Source of the DNA: Cryptomeria japonica
Taxonomy: Eukaryota; Streptophyta; Pinopsida; Cupressales; Cupressaceae
Reading direction: 5' to 3'
NCBI RefSeq assembly: GCF_030272615.1
Contig: NC_081410.1
Location: forward strand, 117,931,140 to 117,995,139
Length of the DNA stretch: 64,000 nucleotides
The translations under genes and the position numbers were made by a program. Numbering within the stretch: position 1 is the stretch's first letter; each line of letters starts with the position of its first letter. Positions 38,614 to 48,498 of the stretch are shown here, in pieces. The notes beneath the pieces were generated by a model. It saw nothing but the letters and a program-made list of their open reading frames with translations. It ran no database searches and was not told the origin of the DNA.

Positions 38614-40122
38614 TTGATAGTATAAAAATAATTCAACAACAATATGTTACATTATACAAATCAATATATTTTTATGAGTGTTTGAATATTTACATTTCAT
38701 GTTGGTTGAGGATTTCCATATTCTTGAAATGCATGTGTATGTTAGATTCACATGCATGTCAAAGTTGGGGCAATATGTAATGGTGAAATTAGCACACCCA
38801 TACTATTTCCCATTTAGTTTTTTGTCCACATTAATTAGAACATCTTAATGCAAAACCTTATTTGTGAGTGATAATCTCTTATGCTAAGCTTGATTCATGG
38901 CTTAACCCCTATCCATATTCATTTTAGCCCCATACTACTTATTCCCATGTATTCAGTATCTACTAATCCTTATGTGATCTTTATTAGCATTTGTTTCCAT
39001 ACATTCATTTTCCACATCCATTAACACCTTTTTTTGTAGATCATTTTCACATGGCTCACAATTGATCTAAAGTCAAACCCAAGGAGAACATGAATGGGTC
39101 TTGAATGTGAAAACATCAAATTCAAATTCAAACTTTTTAGCCCCTTTCTACTAGTTGTTGTGGGCCAACCTAACTCGCGTGCATTTAAAAGTGTTCATTA
39201 CATAGTTTAGTGGATTGTTATAGCATACTTCAATTCTAAAGGACAATAAAGGAATCAAATTTGCATTGCCATCATACAGGTCACCTACATGTTTGTGAAT
39301 AATTTTTTCAATATATCTCACTATCCACCAATGGGTTTGACCTAGGAGAGCTCACTCACCTATTGGGTCTACAAACTCCCAAATAACATCTCTAGACATG
39401 ACCTTAACATATTTAAATAGCTAGATGCAAAGACAAGTTATTTCTTAGTTGTAGTTTATATTAGTTCATTCTAGCACAACATAAATTATTTGTGTGCATT
39501 AAACTAGGTTTGCAACAATCAAGGTTGACATTGTAGGGATCAAAACCAATATGTGAGAGTTTTTATCATTTCATACTTAAGACATTCTTGAAATCAAGAG
39601 AACTAATTTATTGGAGTGACAAGTGATTGAGAACAATATCACCATCACTTATCCATCATCAACCCCAAAGCTAAGTAAACCTATTCCCTTATTTAATTAT
39701 CACATTTCCTTAGTTCAATTATGAGTGTGAGCTCTATTATCTAGGTTAATTGTTTATTAAATGATTACATTTATTTAATTATACTATATAGATTTATTAA
39801 AAAGAAAAAATATTTTGTCTCAAAAGTATACATGGTTTATTTTCATTATGCTTTGTATTATGATAATTAACATGGTTTAGTGAAAACACCATTTTGTGGG
39901 TTTATAACAATTTATTGCAACATAAGAAATAGATTCCAAAAAAATCTCATTTAAAAAAATATAATAGTCTTTTTAACAAAGAAGCAACTTTAAACATGAT
40001 AACTTAAAATTAAATGACTAGCTACAAATCCATGTGTTATGCTCAACCACCATAATGTTGTTTTCTATTGTATATTCGCTCCAAAAACAAACAATAATGA
40101 ACTAATTATTTAAACCCAACCC

Positions 40123-40125
<3 letters not shown>
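38614..40125. other. Non-coding region upstream of the GDSL gene
   Basis: No coding motif or paired repeat recognised. Confidence 0.5.

Positions 40126-40184
<59 letters not shown>
40126..40184. repeat. (TA)n microsatellite
   Basis: 59 bp of TA dinucleotide, 730 bp upstream of the GDSL start codon. Confidence 0.97.
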
Positions 40185-40186
<2 letters not shown>

Positions 40187-40765
40187 AAAATAACTTTAAA
40201 AAATAATAATAATACAAAGAACAAGTTCCAAGAGGCACAATTGTTGATAAAGATGAGTTGTAAAGAAAAACTAATAATTAGACTCACAATAACCAAATAA
40301 GCATACTTGCTTTACATAAAGATCAAGATTACTTCTATTTAAAAGAAAATTTAGGAATCATATTCATAAATTTTTTATATAAAAAACCCCATTATTTTAA
40401 AAATAATAATGTACACTATATTCATCATTCCTCTTGGCATCCATTAAAAAACTAGACATATTTTGGTTTTTAAAGTATTTAAATGGTGGCAACCCAAAAA
40501 CAGGAATAATCCAATAAAAAAAGAGAAGAAAGAACAGGAATGAACTTAAAACAAATTAGCTTTGTTCCCAGTGATCACATGCACGTAAGGAGGAGTTATG
40601 ATTTTACACTTCTAAGGTATATAATCCAAGTCACCTACCAAACCCATGTAAAATCTACATCCTTGAAATCTATTGTCGTTAGTTTGCATGTGCAATTCCA
40701 AGAATCAATCTCTGTGCTGTTCAGTATTTGTCAATACTCGCACAGAATTTGTGCAATAATGGGCA

Positions 40766-40775
40766 TATAAAAATA
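40766..40775 (+). promoter_or_regulatory. Probable TATA box of the GDSL gene
   Basis: TATAAAAATA, 143 bp before the ATG at 40918. It implies transcription starting around 40795-40805 and a 5' UTR of roughly 115 bp with no intron visible. Confidence 0.55.
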
Positions 40776-40917
40776 GGGAATAGTTCTTGAATTATTGTCT
40801 AGCTGTACAATTTGGAGTTTCTATGATGTTTTCAGTATATAGCTTAGATAACATTCAGTCTTAATGGTGTGAAATTCCTCTGCAATATACCGTAGACTGG
40901 TATATTTGCAGTTCAGG

Positions 40918-43900
40918 ATGATGAAAAGTTCTCTCATGTTGGGGACACTTGTGTTAATGGTGTTACTGCCAGCAGTATGCCATGCTGCCTGTAGTTTTCC
41001 TGCCATCTTCAATTTTGGAGACTCCACATCAGACACAGGAGGGCTGCACTTTTCTTTCCCCTACAATATGCTTGCTGAGAATCCTCCCTATGGAAAGACC
41101 TTCTTTGGGAAACCTGTGAATCGCTACAGTGATGGAAGACTCTCCATAGACTTTTTCGGTAAGGGAAAAGAGGATTTGAATCAGATGGAACTCTTTGTTG
41201 TAATGTTTATGTGTTTAAAATTTCAGTCTTGGGTGTTCCATTTGACTTGAGCTAAAGATTTGAGAAATTTCATGTTTGGGTTACATTTGTGGATTAGTGG
41301 TGATGCATTTGTTGGGAGAGAATAGAGATAAGAGATATCAGTTTTTTACAATTTATGATAGTTCTTTGTGTTGTTTCTTGATTCAATTGTGCATGTCTTT
41401 TTTTAATCCATGTTTCGATCACATTCTGTGATCCATCATCAGGATGATAGAGAGCTCAGGAGTAGAATTTTATGATAGTTCATGTTTGGGTTATATTTGT
41501 GGATTAGTGGTAGTGCATCTGTTGAGAGAGAATAGAGATAAGAGATATCAGTTTTCCATAATTCATAATAGTTCTCTGTCCTGTTTCTGGATTCGATTGT
41601 GTGCGTCTTTTTATCAATGCTATCAGAATGTTAGAGAGGTCAAGAATAGATGAAAAAATAGACATACACAGTCGAATCTAGAAACATCACAAAGGAAAAT
41701 AGAAATTCTAGAATTGTAAAAATCTTAAAGACTAGCCATCCATTCAATAATATGATAACAACTACATTGGGCAAAACTTGTTGAACCAGGAAAACAGTCA
41801 GTTCAGGCCAAACAAAAGGGAGGATAACCTTGATTGGAGCTATTGCTCTGGATATTTATAGTACTTTGATTGGAGTTTCTAGTTAGCTTTGATTTCATTT
41901 TATTTTCCATGATTGGGTTCAATGAAAATCTGCAGGGGATGTGGATTACAGTAAATTTACATTGTTAGTTTATGGGAATGTGGATTATGGTGGATAACCT
42001 TGATTGGAGCTATTGCTCTGGATATTTATAATCCTTTGATTGGAGTTTCTAGCTTTCTAGTTGGCTTTGATTTCATTTCATTTTCCATGATTGAGTTCAA
42101 TGAAAATTTACTGTGGAATGTGTGTTACAGTGAATTTACATTGTTTGTTGATGGGAATGTGGATTATAGTGGATAACCTTGATTGGAGCTTTTCTCTGGA
42201 TATTTTCGAATCCTTTGATTGGTGTTCCTAGTTGGCTTTGATTTCATTTTATTTTCCATGACTGGGTTCAATGAAAATTTACAGGGGAATGTGGATTACA
42301 GTGAATTTACATTGTTTGTTGATGGGAATGTGGATTACAGTGGGTAACCTTGATTGGAGCTATTGTTCTGGATATTTATAATCCTTTGATCGGAGTTTCT
42401 TGTTGGTTTTGGTTTCATTTTATTTTCCATGATTGGGTTCAATGAAAATCTGCATTATAGTGCTATTTTTAATGGTCAAATAAGGTTGAAACTTAAATCT
42501 TGTATTAGCATGTTGCAATGTCTGCTCAGCTCTGCTAATCAAATTGGGTAAACCTTAAAGAAAGACTGTTGAACTTTCTTAAACATTATCCAAAACACAA
42601 AGATGTGAAGAGACAGCAGCTCGGTCATAAAGCATACTAAAATGCCAGTAAATTTGCCATATTGAAATTCTAGTTGATCTATACTAATTAGTTAAAATTT
42701 CTTAAATTTCTTACAGAGTATTGACATGGTACTATTGTTGTGCAGCAAATGCACTAGGATACCCTTTCCTGAGCCCATACCTGCAGTCAGTGGGATCAAG
42801 TTATACAAATGGAGTAAACTTTGCAGCTGCAGGTGCAAGTGTAAGAGGCACCAACTTCATTGCCCCCCTTTCTCTTACTGTTCAGATCAATCAGTTCAAG
42901 ATCTTCAAGCAGCAGGTTCTCTCTACCATCCATCAACGGGGTATATGTTCTACACACTTTGATGTCAGAGTGGTTTGTTTTCAGTGCATTAATTTACCAG
43001 ATTCTCTGGACTGGACGGTTAGATTGTGCTCTGTTTAATAGATCTGCATTAAGTTTTTAAGCTCTTCTCATTTTAAGAGCTTATTTGAACTTTTGTCATT
43101 GTTTTTTTGTGCTTCAGGTCCTCAAAGCTTTCTTCCAAGTGAAAAGGCATTCTGGTCAGGGATTTACATGATAGAAATAGGGGGAAATGACTTCACTTAT
43201 AGCTACCAAACTCTCAAACTCAGCACAGACCAGGTCCAGAAGACTGTTCTTCCTAAGGTTGCAAGATCTATAGCTGGAGCTGTCATGGTACATACATATA
43301 ACTCTAAACTTCAAGCTAGCTATGCATAGTCTTATCTTTTGCTAGTCCAAACAAATCAAGTTCATTTCTGATGTCATTCTGGAACTTGCTGATGTATGGG
43401 ATAAATTAAATGATCGGAACCCTCCACCTCTTATTAGTGTTCTTCTGTTGTGCAGTAGTTTTTTATGTTGTTATTTCTAGCTTTCCAGGTTATATCTGTG
43501 TAAACTCTAAAACGTGATCTTGTATTCACCCACTTTTTTTTTAAAATGTGTGTTATTAATGATCAATAGAATCTAATACACTTATTCATTAAAAAATCCA
43601 TTAAATAACATCTGAATGTGGGATTGACAGGAACTGTACAATGAAGGAGCAAGGACAATCTTGGTGAAGGATGTTGGGCCCCAAGGGTGTGGTCCCTTTT
43701 GGCTGACCTATTTCTCTCCCAATGACTTGGACCAACATGGGTGTTCTACATCCTTCAACCAAGCAGTGCAGTCGTATAACAGAATGCTTAGAGCAGAACT
43801 GGCCAAGGTTCGCAAACAGCTCCCACAAGCGAACGTTGTCTATGTCAATACCTATGACATTCTCTATGACTTCATCGCCAATCCTTCTTACTATGGTACA

Positions 43901-44910
43901 TACAACATCTTAATACCCTCTGCCTAAAATTCTCTGTTTTTTCCCAACTCTTTTTAGATTCAGTGAACACTATATTGGATAAATCTAATATGGTTGATTG
44001 TATGACGATTTCTGGATTCAATTGTGTATGAATTTTATATCAATGTTTGGGATCACTCTCTTACATTCTGATGGTAGATCATGGAGTGTGAACCAATGTG
44101 GAGTGTGATCCAAAATATTGGTGAAAAAAATCATACACAGTTGAATCTAGAAATCTTCATACAATCAATCGATCATAGACTGAAAATTTAATAAATTTAA
44201 ATCTAATATATTTAGATACAAATTTGTAATGAGTTTTTGATCGTACATTGTTATTTTAGATATGAAATCCACACCAGCAAAGATTCCAGGCCTCATTTCC
44301 CCTTTTCAATCTACAATTCAAAACCTCAGATCAAAACCCTCACACAAGAATTTTAGACAGATTCAAAGATCATGTTGTTACATATTGATCAGCAAAGATT
44401 CCAGGCCTCATTTCCCCTTTTCAATCTACAATTCAAAACCTCAGATCAAAACCCTCACACAAGAATTTTAGACAGATTCAAAGATCATGTTGTTACATAT
44501 TGATCAGCAAAGATTCCAGGCCTCATTTCCCCTTTTCAATCTACAATTCAAAACCTCAGATCAAAACCCTCACACAAGAATTTTAGACAGATTCAAAGAT
44601 CATGATGTTACATATTGATCTTTTGGCTTACATTTTTGTGGCAGGATTCAAAGCAACTACATCAGCTTGCTGTGGGGTAGGAGGGAAATATAACTATGAC
44701 TATGCAGTGCAGTGTGGAATAAGTGGAATGATCCATGGAAAGAGTGTCAAGGCAGAGTCATGCTCTGACCCTGCATCTTATGCAAATTGGGATGGAGTGC
44801 ATTGGACAGACCAGGCCAACAGGCTTCTTACTCAAAAGATTTTGGAGGGCAAATACTTTGAGCCATCTTCCTTCTCCATTTCTAGAACTTGCCAACTCCA
44901 ATCTATTTGA
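40918..44910 (+). CDS. GDSL esterase/lipase, five exons, intact
   Basis: Exons 40918-41158, 42746-42940, 43118-43287, 43631-43895 and 44645-44910 give 1,137 bp, 378 residues plus TGA. All four introns are GT-AG and phases match (1, 1, 0, 1). Residues 1-23 are a hydrophobic signal peptide ending CHA, so the product is probably secreted to the cell wall or a vacuole-type compartment. GDSL blocks are complete: block I FNFGDSTSDTGG with nucleophile Ser36, block II Gly110 (NFAAAGAS), block III Asn169 (IGGND), block V DGVH with Asp340 and His343. Length and exon number fit the plant family. It hydrolyses ester or acyl bonds; the substrate cannot be told from sequence. ATG 40918 is chosen as the first ATG in frame; 40921 would do as well. 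Exon 2 ends at 42940 because the earlier GT at 42916 would shift the frame. No premature stop was found. There is no neighbouring cellular gene. Confidence 0.9.
41271..41690. repeat. About 210-bp tandem duplication in GDSL intron 1
   Basis: CATGTTTGGG starts both units at 41271 and 41481. Each unit carries a copy of the foldback MITE (41373 and 41583, exactly 210 bp apart). The first copy has lost its right arm. Confidence 0.8.
41583..41685. mobile_element. Foldback MITE copy in intron 1
   Basis: Left arm GTTTCTGGATTCGATTGTGT; right arm is its inverse with four substitutions (complement GTTTCTAGATTCGACTGTGT). It belongs to the same family as 44007-44155 and 45455-45597. No transposase; TSD not clear. 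Confidence 0.75.
41822..42455. repeat. Four tandem copies of about 172 bp in GDSL intron 1
   Basis: Units begin GGATAACCTTGATTGGAGC at 41822, 41992 and 42171, with a variant at 42342. Spacing is 170-179 bp, with scattered substitutions and small indels. The array fills about 40% of intron 1. Confidence 0.9.
44007..44155. mobile_element. Foldback MITE copy in intron 4
   Basis: 149 bp. The left arm begins GATTTCTGGATTCAATTGTG and the right arm is its inverse (complement GATTTCTAGATTCAACTGTG). Pairing extends with mismatches to about 55 bp (GGGATCACTCTC against GGATCACACTCC), so nearly the whole element can fold into one hairpin. Confidence 0.85.
44275..44619. repeat. Three near-identical 115-bp tandem copies in GDSL intron 4
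   Basis: Units at 44275, 44390 and 44505, identical as far as I can see apart from TGTTGTT/TGATGTT at the end of the third. The third ends 25 bp before the exon 5 acceptor. High identity implies a recent expansion. Reading frames across the repeats are artefacts. Confidence 0.95.
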
Positions 44911-45000
44911 TGGTTCACTTGAATTCTAGCCCCATTAATAATCAGAGCAATGTAATATGGTGTATTGTTTTGTCTATCCCATATGCTTTTGAGTGTCAAT

Positions 45001-45006
45001 AATAAA
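45001..45006 (+). terminator. Polyadenylation signal of the GDSL gene
   Basis: AATAAA 91 bp after the stop codon, with a TGTAA motif upstream at 44951, the expected plant arrangement. Confidence 0.6.
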
Positions 45007-45240
45007 AAATGTTCTACATTGATTTTTCAATGTAATGGTTAGCGTTTCAATTTTCACTTGTCATTAAGTTATTAATTAATTTTGTGAACTTTCTTTGTAT
45101 TCTCTTTTTCTCAATCCAATACTTAATGTTATTATGGTTGTTTATGGGGCTCCTAATTTTAATTTTGATAAAATATTTAGTTTTTATGATTCAATTAAAA
45201 TTTAAATCTAAAATTTCATATTTTCATGATAGGGGAAGGG

Positions 45241-45775
45241 ACCAGTTGTCATTCATGTTCCAATGACCAATCACTCCTTGTTCATTCAACCTTCTAATTA
45301 GAACAAAAAAATGATGATTTAAAGTCCATCAATAAATTTCACATGTACCAATAGCCTTCTACTTGTACTCCCATAGTTAAAATTTGTAGACTTTAATTGA
45401 AGGAGTGGTGCAACTTTATTGGTTGTAGACATTAGGTTTCCATGTGTCCATATTGTTGTGATTTTTGTTTATTGATTTGATTGTGTATCTTTTTTTCATC
45501 AACGTTTTGAATCATACTCTATGATTCATCATCGCGATATATGATTCGGTTGATGACAAAAAGATACACAGTCAAATCTAGAAGCAAAAATCACAACTTT
45601 ATTGGTACCCATAGCACATGAGTACTTTGACGTTTGTGCATAAGTATTGGTAAAAACAGTTAATAGAGGAAAATGTATTGGATTAGTTGTGCAAATTTTT
45701 GATGTGGTTGTAATACATGGTTATTGGGGCATTTTTAAGTAGGTATTGGACGACACTTCTAACTGACCACTTTTT
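45241..45775 (+). repeat. Dispersed repeat copy A, with MITE inside
   Basis: Matches 55717-56019 in inverse orientation: ACCAGTT...CATGTTCCAAT at one end, ATTTCACATGTACCAATAG in the middle, and GGGGCATTTTTAAGTAGG...GACCACTTTT at the other end. Copy A is longer mainly because a MITE (45455-45597) and some flanking sequence interrupt it. Confidence 0.8.
45455..45597. mobile_element. Foldback MITE copy 0.5 kb past the GDSL gene
   Basis: 143 bp; arms GTTGTGATTTTTG...GATTTGATTGTGTATC and the inverse of GTTGTGATTTTTG...GATTTGACTGTGTATC. Same family as the intronic copies. Confidence 0.85.
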
Positions 45776-46111
45776 GATCTTTGTATACATAATGAATCCC
45801 ACAACGTGAAGCCAGAACATAAACAATTAAGTCACATACGAAGACATTAAAAAAACATCAAAATCCGATATACAGTTAAGCTTAAAGTACGTGAAGTTAA
45901 TTATAACAACTATTGGTACCCTTTCCAAATATACTTCACTACTAAACTATCAATCCATTTTCTATGTGGTTCATTTTTTTAAACGAGTGCCATGTAGTGG
46001 TGAGTACTTGCTATCATAGTATAGTAATAAAAATAATTATTCTAATTTCTAATTATTATAATTATGAATTGTTGTTATTTTAAAATTATATTAGTATAAT
46101 TATATTTATTT

Positions 46112-46127
46112 AATATTAACTATAACT
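46112..46127. repeat. TSD, left side of SINE
   Basis: AATATTAACTATAACT, identical over 16 bp to 46372-46387. Confidence 0.93.
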
Positions 46128-46371
46128 TGGCTCGGGCAGGTGGCAAAGTTGGTTTGGACTGTGGGTTTGCTCCCCATTGGTTTCGGGTTGAACTCTAAAG
46201 CCTAGGACCATCCGATGAATCTAGCTTACAGGTGGCTTGGTCCATCTCCAAGACTAGTTCTCGCCTCAGCTCGCTCCTCTCCTGAGCCCCGACTTGGTTG
46301 ATAATGGCCAAGGTAAGGTTTCAGGTTTTGGTGGGCTGAGATGCAGAGATACCTAGGTTAACAAAAAATAA
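46128..46371 (+). mobile_element. tRNA-derived SINE (244 bp)
   Basis: A GC-richer block in AT-rich DNA between perfect 16-bp TSDs. The head resembles plant SINEs: GGCAGGTGGCAAAGTTGG (box A), then GTGGGTTTGC, then GGTTGAACTC (decayed box B, usually GGTTCGAACCC). The 3' end is GTTAACAAAAAATAAAA, an A-rich tail. It was mobilised by a LINE machinery, as the long TSD indicates; the decayed box B suggests it is no longer transcribed. Confidence 0.92.
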
Positions 46372-46387
46372 AATATTAACTATAACT
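46372..46387. repeat. TSD, right side of SINE
   Basis: Identical to 46112-46127. Confidence 0.93.
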
Positions 46388-46773
46388 CTTATTTTAATAA
46401 AATAATATATAATTATAATATTGAAAATATTTATTTTTCTTAAAAGTATAATTCTAATTTAATATAAAAATTTATATAATTATAATTATAATAATAAAAT
46501 TAATCGCAAATTTAATTATTAATTTTTAGTGTAATATTATATTATTTTAATTATATTAATATAATATTAATTATAATTGATCAAACAACAAAAATATTAA
46601 TTATAATTGGTCTTAATAAATTTAACTATTAATAATTATAAAAGTGAAAATAGACAATTTTTTGAATAACTTAACAAAAAAGTTTAAATTTATGATTACA
46701 AATTTTTAAATTATTTTGTATGTATTAAAATAATTTAAAAATTTATAATTTTCTAAAGTATTAAAAAATACAA

Positions 46774-46807
<34 letters not shown>

Positions 46808-47560
46808 CTAATAATTAGGTTTATTTTTTAATAGAAATGCTTGTATTTAATTTTTCATTTAATATATATTTTGAAATAAAAAAGAATTATTAAAATTTAT
46901 ATATCTGTTTTTAAAATAGACATTTCTTTTTTAAAATGCAAAGAAATCCAATAAACTTAAAAAAATCTATGGTTCCTAAAAATTTGCTAATCAATCACAA
47001 TGGAAAATTTGCTCATCCATTAATAAATTGAGGGGAGCTTTAGATAAGGTAAAAGCCATTAAATATAGTGAAACGAATGGATCATTATTTTATTATGAAT
47101 TATGTAAAAAAATTAAATGAGGTAGATGAATATTATATAAACTTGACCAACTATTATCGCTTATTGCATACAGGTGGGAGAAATAAAGCTTAAGCGAATT
47201 TCTAATGTAAAATGTTTAGTACAATATAAATGACAAAACCATATTATTATATAGTTTTTAAATATTTTGATTAGGTTGTTTCTAATATATTGATTACTAT
47301 ATATAAGTGATGAGATTTTTTATAAATTGATAATTAATTTGATTTAAGTTTTTTTTTAATTAATTATTTTTTTAATTGATAATATTTTTTTATGTATTTA
47401 TTAGGGTGAAATACATATAAAAAAAATAGAAACCTAATTTATTTTAAGAAATATAGATTTTGGGTGAAGGAACATAAAAAAATAATAATTTTGTATTGAA
47501 ATTTACACATTTACATTAGTGTGATATCAACATTCTAGTTATATTGCATGGATGTTTTGT
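46388..47560. other. Very AT-rich non-coding DNA
   Basis: No coding motif. Contains a (TA)n tract at 46776-46804. Confidence 0.6.
46776..46804. repeat. (TA)n microsatellite
   Basis: 29 bp of alternating A and T. Confidence 0.95.
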
Positions 47561-48213
47561 AAGCCTTTAAATTTGTCTAAATCAAATAAAGCTCTAAGGG
47601 CTTGACTAAAGAGAAGCTCTATGAATGTCAATCTCACAAAAGTTATATAAACACCATTAGTGTTCCCAACATAGGTTTAACAAAAAATAACTTGACCTAC
47701 ATTCCTACTTCCTCAATGTTTGCAAGCGGTTTTGTGCTCTGTAACTGCGGTGACTTGTTGCAAATGTGTGACTTGTTGCGGATGTTGGGGAAACATTGAG
47801 GGGGTTCGACCCATGCATGTGGAGGAGGTGATAAGGCTTGTTGCGAATGTGTGACTTGTTGCAAATGTGGGGAAACATTGAGGGGGTTCGACCCATGCTT
47901 GTGGAGGAGGTGATAAGGCCTCCTCCACACGGAGGAAGGCAACAAAGCCTTTAAATTTGTCTAAATCAAATAAAACTCTAAGGGCTTGACTAAAGAGAAG
48001 CTCTATGCATGTCAATCTCACAAAAGTTATATAAACACCATTAGTTTTCCCTAACATAAATTTAACAAAAAATAACTTGACCTACATTCATACTTCCTCA
48101 ATGTTTGCAAGCGGTTTTGTGCTCTGTAACTGTGGTGACTTGTTGCGGATGTGGGAAAACATTGAGGGGGTTCGACCCCTGCGTGTGGAGGAGGTGATAA
48201 GGCCTCCTCCACA
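47561..48213 (+). repeat. 384-bp tandem duplication spanning the LINE 2 5' junction
   Basis: AAGCCTTTAAATTTG starts both units at 47561 and 47945. Unit 1 joins host flank (47561-47682, ending in the TSD) to LINE 5' sequence; unit 2 repeats both parts. Unit 1 also contains two copies of an 83-bp sub-repeat beginning TTGTTGC (47755 and 47838). Each unit ends with a perfect 10-bp stem GTGGAGGAGG / CCTCCTCCAC with loop TGATAAGG (47901-47928 and 48185-48212). Confidence 0.85.
47669..47682. repeat. TSD, 5' side of LINE 2
   Basis: ACATAGGTTTAACA, identical over 14 bp to 54700-54713. Confidence 0.85.
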
Positions 48214-48498
48214 AGGGTAAGCCTTTTCTTTGCCCTGTTTCTTCTCCTTTCATTCTGCATTTATTGCGTTGTGTGTACTGTGTGTGTCGTCTGTTTAGGG
48301 ATCGTGTGCGAGGGTTTATGAGCCTTGATGGGAGACTCTTCGGGTGGTAGGGCATTTAATACTGAGGGCCTGCCAGCATCGCTTGAAGTGGCCACCATCA
48401 ATAATGATAGGTTTTTCAAAGCGGCTTTAATTGATTTGCCATTCTTTGTCCCCTGCAAAGCCAAGTTTGAGGTTCAAATTTTGTTTGGTTCATAACGT

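Noticed and set aside
40906-40917. GDSL start four codons upstream
   Set aside because: The upstream codon is TTG, not ATG; ATG 40918 gives a normal signal peptide.
42913-42918. Alternative exon 2 donor CAG|GT of the GDSL gene
   Set aside because: It would leave exon 3 out of frame and lose the conserved reading into the IGGND block; the GT at 42941 keeps the frame.
44262-44471. 69-residue frame in GDSL intron 4
   Set aside because: It spans the 115-bp tandem repeat and repeats itself; no domain.
48051-48355. Minus-strand frames of 69-85 residues
   Set aside because: They are antisense to the repeated LINE 2 5' UTR and owe their length to the repeat.
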